From the NCBI GenBank assembly GCA_026545225.1, contig CM048848.1:28994806-29058805 (forward strand): DNA of 64,000 nucleotides, written 5' to 3'. Each line of letters opens with the position of its first letter. Within the stretch, counting starts at the first letter, position 1. The notes beneath the pieces are model-generated. The model was not told the origin of the DNA, ran no database searches, and was given only the letters and a program-made list of their open reading frames with translations. This DNA comes from Cornus controversa. Its lineage: Eukaryota; Streptophyta; Magnoliopsida; Cornales; Cornaceae. The position numbers and the translations under genes are program-made. This document shows positions 57,357 through 64,000 of the stretch, one piece after another.

Positions 57357-60300
57357 TGATAAATAATGAATATTGCATATTCAATGCCCCCAAAAATTAT
57401 TTGAATTAGTGTCTCAGTAATATTTCTTTCATTTTTCATTAATAATTTTAATCTTTTTATGATTTTAGGTGATTAAGGATAATTTTGATTAATAATGGTG
57501 AAATCGAGCTACAGATGGTGCTCATTTAGTAAGAAGCTGAAGCTTGACCCTTGAGAGATATATTTATATTGAAGATCCAAACTAAATGGACTGAAGATAT
57601 GGGATAGGAATGAATTTAAATGAAGAAAAGGAGCACGAGCCTATTCACATTGAAGATTGGGCCAATTCAGGCTTAAAAAGTTCTGGACCCATTTTGGTAT
57701 TCAGACCATAACTTCGTACACAATTATCAACACGACCCAAACTTTGCATAAGTTGAAGGAAATTCAATTCTGTACAATTTCGTATTTCATGAAAATTTCC
57801 TAAAATAGACATTTATGGCAACTTTCTGCCCTATTTGCACAGCTACCACTTCTTGGGCGCAATCCACTTTGTGAGGCACATGTGCCATTTTCTTATGCGC
57901 ATTTGCCACTTTGGGAGGCTAGGTGTTTCGTGTGTGTTTTCTTCGCAAAGTAAAATGGGAGAAAGGAAAGAAAACTAGAATTATGGAGAGAAGAAACACG
58001 AAGATATAGACAGAGGCGATTCGTGATGATACGGGCAAGAAGATGTCAATTTCATCATCGTTCGAGCCTGGACCTCCGATCATGAGCGGTTAAAACATAA
58101 TTCCGAGGAAGTGACGTAACCTTAACCTGTCTTTCAATGTTTTAGTTGTATATTAATTTGGGAATAATTTAATTATTCATTGATTGTATAACCAATACTT
58201 ACACAATAGCTGTGCTGTTAGTTTGAATTTAAATGGATTATTTCATTGCGTATTTACTTTTGTTCTTGTATAATGAATGCAAGTTTGCAGTGATTAGGGT
58301 TTAGTTCTTTTCAACTTCTGTGATTTTGGTAAGACTAGTTATATAATAGTTTTCACAAATCATTCAATTTAGAGTTTTTATAATTTGTACTAAGCGAAGA
58401 TGGGTTATCATATCATTAGTTAGTCAGATGTATAGGCCATACTAAGCAAAGACGAGTTATGATTAATTGTATGTTGAATGAATCCTCTTGATAGAATTGA
58501 ATTGGGCTTGTAGCCATTCTTTTCTGAATGCATAAATTAAACGTCCCAAATTAGTACAATTGTCATTGTCAGATGGTTAGTGGTGAAGTCAATTCCAAGG
58601 ACTTTCTCTTCCTAATTAAATTTTATAACATAAATTTATAAAAGCTTTAATTTTCTCAATTAAATTCAAGATCAAACATCAACAATCATTTTCCAATTAT
58701 TTTAGAATTAATTCAAAGAGTAAGTAACATAACAATTCAACATTGCAAGTCCTTGAGATTCGATACCCTCTATATAGCCCTGTCCTGCGAGTACTTGTTC
58801 TATTGCGAGTGGTTGAGTAGAATTGACACCACGTCCTTGGCGTCGTTGTCGGGGACTTGCTTGAATGGTTTTGGTGCCTAGTCTTAAAGATTAGTTTTAA
58901 TTTAGTTGTTAAGTTAGGATTTTGCTTTATTCTTTTCTAATCCATTCGTTTTTTTTATTTTTTATTTTTTATTTTCCGAGTACAGGTGCTTTTGGTTACG
59001 AACCGTGAACGAAGGAGTGGAATTCATTGTAACTCTCTGTAAGCTTTTCATATTCAAATACCTGTGCTTGTTTATTCAAGTTAGTACTTTGCTTTCATTT
59101 GTTATCATTTTTTATTTTATTTTATTTTATTTTTTATTATTATTATTTTTTATTTTAGTTTCTTTTCTTATTTATTTTATTTTATTTGTTTATTTGTTCA
59201 TTTATTTAGTATTTTTAATTAGTTCTTAAGTTTTTACTTTTGGTATATGTTGGGTCGTCGGTCTCTAGACACACCAATAGTCCCATATAACCCTCAACTA
59301 GAAATAACCTTACATCAACAAAGGGAAGAAATTAGGACCCAAAACTTAAGGAAAAACATTTATCTAAAACTGAGACTGAAACAATGGCTGAGAACAATCC
59401 TAAAGCCCTCAAGGAGCACTTTGCTCCTGGCGCATATACATCCCCATCATGCATGCAATTGCCTAACGTCACAGCAGTAAACTATGAGATTAAGTCTAGC
59501 GTTATATAGATGCTCCCATCTTTCTATAAACTTAATAATGAGAATCCGTATAAGCATCTTGATGACTTCTCAGATGTTTGATCAACAGTTAAAATCCAAA
59601 ATTTTTCTGATGATACTTTATGGATGCGTCTTTTCTCATTCTCTCTAAAAGATAAAGCTTAAAACTGGTGGAATTCATTAACACCAAATACAATCACCTC
59701 TTGGGCCCAATTGCAACAAGAGTTCCTCAATAAATACTTTCCAATAGGAAAAACAAATCAAATGAGGCGATCCATTATCAGTTTTTTCCAAACAGAAGGG
59801 GAGCAATTTCATGATACATGGGAGAAATATGGTGATTTGCTTAGGAAGTGCCCTCATCATGATATTCCTACGTGGCAACTTGTACAATTTTTTTATAACG
59901 GGTTGATTGAGTCGTATAGGCAAATAGTTGATGCAACTTGTGGGGGTACATTCATGCTTAAGAATGAGGATGAGGCATGGATATTGTTTGTGAATCTAAG
60001 TGAAAATTTCACATAATATGATTCTCCCAGTTGAGCTAGAACAAATAGTTCTCGCAAAACTGGAGGAGTGTTTGAAATAGGCACATCACTCAATGTCTCC
60101 ACCAAAGTGGATGAATTATTGAGAAAAGTCGATCAACTCATGGTGGATAGTCAATTTCTGACCCCTTCTCCTATCTTACAGGAAAGATGTGGTATCTGCA
60201 CTAGTCCGTCATACTATTCCACAGATTATCCCATGTCGGGGCAAATTTTTGAATCCAATCCAGAACAAATTAATGTCACTTTCTCTAGACCTTGAAACAA

Positions 60301-61800
60301 TCTATATTCTAATAAATATAATCCAGTTCTGAGGAATCATCCAAATCTCTCATAGCGTAGTCCATCTCTAAACAATCATGTCCCTCAGTCCCAAGGACTA
60401 GTCCTTATGTTAGGTTTTCAGTTGGGTCGTCAATCTGCTTATCCTTCTTCTAATATGCCCCAGAATTAATATTATCATCAAAATTCCCAGCCTCCACCTC
60501 AAAATTCAGTGTTTGAGGATAAAGTATTAGCGGCATTAGATAGACTTAACACTCGCACTCAGTAACTTGAATCAAACACTCAATTACTTCATTCCCACTC
60601 TCAATCCATATCTAAGTTAGAGGCTCAAATGGGGCAACTAGCTAACACTTTGAATTGTAGAGAGGAAGGAAAGTTGCCAAGTGAACCAGTAACTAATCCT
60701 AGAGGGCAATATGCAATTGATGATGCCGTTGCCAGTGGCCATCATCATGAGCATGTTCAGGCTATTACCACCTTAAGGAGTGGGAGAATATTAAATAATA
60801 AGGTGGAAGAGAAGAAAGAGGTTGAGAGTGAAATGGAAAAGAGTCCTAATCTAGATTCTAAAATTAATAAGGCAACACTTTCTCCACCTACTCAAACTCT
60901 GGAGACAACATTTGAGCCCAAAGCTCCATTCCCTACACGTCTCAAGGAGTTGACACCTTTTGGGAAACAAGGGGAGAAAGTGCAAAATATGATGGAAGTT
61001 TTTAAGCAAATAAAAATAAATCTTCCTCTCCTTGATGCTATAAAACAAATCTCAACATATGCAAAGTTCTTGAAAGATTTATACACTCAAAGTGTAATTT
61101 AAGGGGTAGTGTCCCAAGGAAAATCTTTCTTATCGAGCAAGTAAGCTCAATTATTCAACATAACCCCCCCCCCCAAGTTTAAAGATCCAGGTGCACACAC
61201 TATATCTTGTGTTATAAGGGATGTTGGTGTTGATAGGGCATTACTTGATTTAGGGGCAAGTGTGAATCTTATCCCTTACTCGGTGTACTTGTAGTTGGGA
61301 TTGGGTGAGCTTAATCTCATGTTAGTTGTTTTATAATTAGCGGACAAATCAATAAAACAACCACGTGGGATTATTGAGGATATGTTAATAAAAGTGGACA
61401 AATTTTATTTTCCAGTCGATTTCATTGTCCTAGACACAAAACCTATACCTAATCGGCCTATGAAGTCCATTCCTGTGATTCTAGGTCGTCCTTTCTTAGC
61501 CACGACTAATACTTGCATTAATTGTCGTACAGGAGTTATGGATATTTCTTTTGGGAATATGAATGTGCGGTTAAATGTCTTTAATGCATCTCAACATCAT
61601 GCAGATGAAAATGAGTGCTATGTTGTAAATCTCATAGAAGAGGCTGTGGAAAATTTATTTACATTGATTTTGACCACAGACCCTTTAGAGGCATGTTTAG
61701 CCCATTTTAACTGTGAGGATTTTGACGTAAATCAGAATATCTGTGAGGTAAACTCTCTGTTAGGAAGTGTAATTAGTACTGATTTTCTTATATTATATTA
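57357..61800 (+). mobile_element. Athila-type Gypsy element, truncated and broken
   Basis: A probable 5' LTR of about 1.47 kb (57357-58831, tgataaataatg to gacacca) is followed by a primer site and by gag and protease remains. The gag stretch 59640-60016 (FPIGKTNQMRR, LLRKCPHHDIPTW, QLVQFFYNGL) and the protease stretch 61210-61600 (LGRPFLATT) are characteristic of Athila. There are many breaks (more than five), and everything from reverse transcriptase onward is absent. The right edge at about 61800 abuts SPH block E. Just before the left end, 'ttaggggtggcaaactgggc' looks like a cut hAT-type end. LTR limits are uncertain. Confidence 0.75.
58838..58855 (+). other. Primer binding site of the Athila element
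   Basis: tggcgtcgttgtcgggga is two changes from TGGCGCCGTTGCCGGGGA, the tRNA-Asp-type primer site common in Athila elements. Confidence 0.75.
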
Positions 61801-62662
61801 ATACACACATATATACACTCTTTCTTTTCTTTCTAATTCTATCAATCCAAACTAGCCATTAATTTCCTACACTGATTGATAAATGACGAGGTTAATTTAG
61901 TGCATTAGCCAAAATTTAGGAACCATACTTAACAGCTTATATATAAACCAAAATCTATATATTTCTCAATCTTTTGCAATATCTTGACAAAAACCTAACA
62001 AATATGAATAGATGTGAGTATTCCATTTCTGTGACAAAAAAAGTCATTAAAAGTATTTAGACAAATAAAAGTATATATTTCTGTAGTATTTGAAAAATAT
62101 TTTGCTATTAGAGTTTTTAGTTCTTGACAATTGTCTAGTAAGATCGAGTAAATCAAAGAGTCTTTGATTTAGAACCACTCAGAAGGAATGTCTTGTAGAT
62201 GAAGTAAATCCCCTTTGATTTAGGAATAACTCAAAAGGAATGCCGGGACAGAAAATCACGGACTTGACTTTTAAAAACTAAGCAACTACTACAATGAAAC
62301 AAATCATTAAATCTCACGAAATGAAATTAAATATATATATTTTTTATTTTCTTCAAAAGAAAATTTTCAAACATGACGTGAGATAAGGCGTATCAATGAT
62401 CGTAAGGTAGAGCTACATAGTAACATTTATTAAAGCGCTAGAATTTACCCCCAAAAAAACTATATATAAGGACTAGAAAAAAAAAAAGAAGATTACCAAA
62501 AATAAAAACTACTATAATTAATTTATATATATATATAGGAAATGCTAGAATATTATCATCAAAATCATATATAGATTATAATCCCAAAGATATACGATAT
62601 ACGACTTTATATTCAGCAATAATTTTTCCATAATAACTTCCTCAAATTTCTCTCCCTTTGCC

Positions 62663-62670
62663 TATAAAAA
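62663..62670 (+). promoter_or_regulatory. TATA box of SPH copy E
   Basis: tataaaaa, 42 bp before the chosen ATG, inside the conserved block shared with A, B and D. Confidence 0.75.
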
Positions 62671-62704
62671 TATGATAGAGGACAACCTTCAAACAACATT
62701 GTCA

Positions 62705-63130
62705 ATGAAAATGGCTAGGAAGATTATTTATTTTCATTATCCTCTCATCCTTGCTCTCATGAGCTTTGTCTTGATCAACATGGCATTCGCACGAGAAAGT
62801 GATGATGGCCTGCCCACAGTTCACTTCATCAACCACATGCCCAGAAATTCAGAACAGTTGTTTATTCGCTGCACTATTAACGACACCACTATTGGTAATT
62901 ACATGCTCAATCTAGGCGACGATTACCAATGGACTGTTAAGAAGAATGATATCTATCGTTGTGTCACCTTCTGGGATATCATGCACTTTTACGCAACTTG
63001 GGATGCGTATGAGCCGGCAAGAGATGCAAGTCATGCAGCAATCTATTGGGTGGTGAACAAGGAAGGATTGTTTCTCAGCTGGAATAAATCTACTTGGAAG
63101 AAAATAGCCAACTGGGAATTTTTCGATTAG
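62705..63130 (+). CDS. S-protein homologue E (plant self-incompatibility S1 family)
   Basis: 141 residues. The signal peptide is 1-29 (ends AFA). The SPH domain spans about 36-137 with VHFINHM, FIRCTIND (Cys56), YRCVTFW (Cys86), a three-residue longer loop DIMHFYATWDAYEPAR, and AIYWVVNKEG. Sequons lie at Asn59 (NDT) and Asn127 (NKST). Only two cysteines are predicted after cleavage. It is the most diverged of the three open copies and shares the FFD C-terminus with pseudogene C. An ATG at 62672 in the same frame lies 2 bp after the TATA box and would probably be upstream of the transcript start, so the ATG at 62705 is preferred. The protein is predicted to be secreted; its role and partner are unknown. 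Confidence 0.87.
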   Translation: MKMARKIIYFHYPLILALMSFVLINMAFARESDDGLPTVHFINHMPRNSEQLFIRCTINDTTIGNYMLNLGDDYQWTVKKNDIYRCVTFWDIMHFYATWDAYEPARDASHAAIYWVVNKEGLFLSWNKSTWKKIANWEFFD

Positions 63131-63689
63131 TTTATGTAATAAGCATTGGGCAAACTAAGTTCATGTAGCAGAACCCAAATAATTACTGCACTTTTTCTCA
63201 TGAATCATATATATTAATGATGAGAATATTTATTATCAAGTTGTTTATTTGTCTTAGCTATATTCTCTCTCTCTCTTTTTTTTTTTTTTTTTTATGCAAA
63301 ATTTCCCAAAAGACGAGATTTCCTATGAACAAAGAACTACTAATTTGACTGCCTATTCTAGTGTATTATTAATCATTCAATCTATAAGTCACGTGTTTTT
63401 TTATTTTTATCATTGATCACTTTGACAGAACTGTTTTAGCTATTTTATGTGAAATTAATTTTTAATTTTTTAATTTTAGGGAAAAGGAAAGAAAATCCCT
63501 TATCCAATTCATACAATTTATTTATTTATTTTTAATAAGTCAACCAATTCATATACAATGTGTTCGTGATATGAAAAATCGTGTTAGTATTCATATGGTT
63601 GGTGAGAAATACTGGGGGTAAGATTGGCATGAGAACTTAATGAAATTTAGTAAAATTTTAAATGAACTAGTCATACATAAACAAGTTCC

Positions 63690-64000
63690 AATTGAATCAT
63701 CAATTTTGAGGAACATTATGGACAAAGAGGTAAATTAAGCTCTACAGTGGAAGGTTTAAGGCATCTAATTTTTAATAATAGGTTTTAATTCGGATTACAT
63801 TAATTCCAAGGAAAATCTATATAGATTCAATCTTTCACAATGTCTTGAAAAAAACCTAACAAAAATGAATAGCTATGAGTATTCCATTTCTGTGACAAAG
63901 TTTGTTATTAGAGTTTTTAGTTCTTAGACAATTGTCTTGTAGATCAAGTAAATCCCCTTTGATTTAGAACCACTCAAAAGGAATGCCAGGACAGAAAATC
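63690..64000 (+). repeat. Start of the next SPH unit (upstream block F), cut by the window edge
   Basis: 'caattttgaggaacattatg...' through 'cctttgatttagaaccactcaaaaggaatgcc.ggacagaaaatc' repeats the upstream sequence of copies D and E. By the spacing in E, a coding region would be expected roughly 500-600 bp beyond the window. Confidence 0.7.

Larger units (their letters stand above)
61817..63720 (+). repeat. Duplicated SPH block E
   Basis: Shares its left edge with block B (28069) and runs through the upstream region, SPH copy E and its 3' flank. The flank matches those of C and D, and its later part (63630-63750) also resembles the distal flank of A. Confidence 0.8.

Noticed and set aside
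59005-59229. Hydrophobic 74-codon frame rich in Phe and Leu
   Set aside because: Low-complexity TTTTATTTTATT DNA inside the Athila remnant gives a false membrane-like protein.

Overview
This is nuclear DNA from a flowering plant, most likely a eudicot. It is AT-rich, with plant LTR retrotransposon lineages (Tat, Tekay, Athila, Copia, TRIM), hAT and CACTA transposon remains, and plant-only host families (S-protein homologues, a sucrose-control uORF with an S1-type bZIP, a CML calcium sensor). I could not fix the species.

The host content that looks functional is a dispersed tandem cluster of small secreted S-protein homologues (SPH, plant self-incompatibility S1 family). Three copies are open: A at 14732-15148, B at 28964-29380 and E at 62705-63130. 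Two are deletion pseudogenes: C at 31024-31125 and D at 32213-32966. The upstream part of another copy begins at about 63690 and runs off the right edge. Copies A, B, D and E carry the same upstream block and TATA box, so the array grew by duplication of units of about 1.8-2 kb and was then spread over 49 kb by transposon insertions. Broken copy D holds an insert of about 530 bp from a group-S1 bZIP gene. The insert keeps an open sucrose-control-type upstream ORF (32266-32379) and an open leucine zipper (32457-32750), but the DNA-binding basic region has been replaced by a short hexanucleotide repeat. It now lies directly behind an SPH TATA box.

Other host remnants are a calmodulin-like (CML18-type) pseudogene at 22942-23417 and two exons of the proteasome alpha-6 (PAA) gene in opposite orientations, at 17245-17337 (-) and 18446-18505 (+).

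Mobile layout, left to right: a hAT-like MITE (about 189-604); a broken Ty3/Gypsy Tat (Retand-like) element with an 84-bp tandem repeat and antisense coding remains (2408-11869, TSD GTATC); a long-TIR DNA element upstream of SPH A (about 13050-14265); a TRIM solo LTR (18999-19242, TSD GTCTC); a Helitron-type end (20848); a tandem repeat of about 393 bp (24.3-25.3 kb); a decayed CACTA transposase (25672-27516); an old Copia element (about 33511-42322) that received a Tekay-type solo LTR (35087-38055, TSD AAATG) and a TRIM (38968-40547, TSD ATGAG), the TRIM being itself split by a hAT element (39508-40516, TSD ATCATACC); a whole-looking and very young Tekay chromovirus (44377-55075, TSD AGTAT, LTRs almost identical); and a truncated Athila element (about 57357-61800) that abuts SPH block E.

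The most unusual signals are (1) the SC-uORF plus zipper fragment under an SPH promoter, (2) hairpin arrays and palindrome clusters in two related Tekay LTRs that keep their layout while the bases differ, and (3) the proteasome exons facing opposite ways. All domain and family assignments come from reading translations and motifs; no database search was run.
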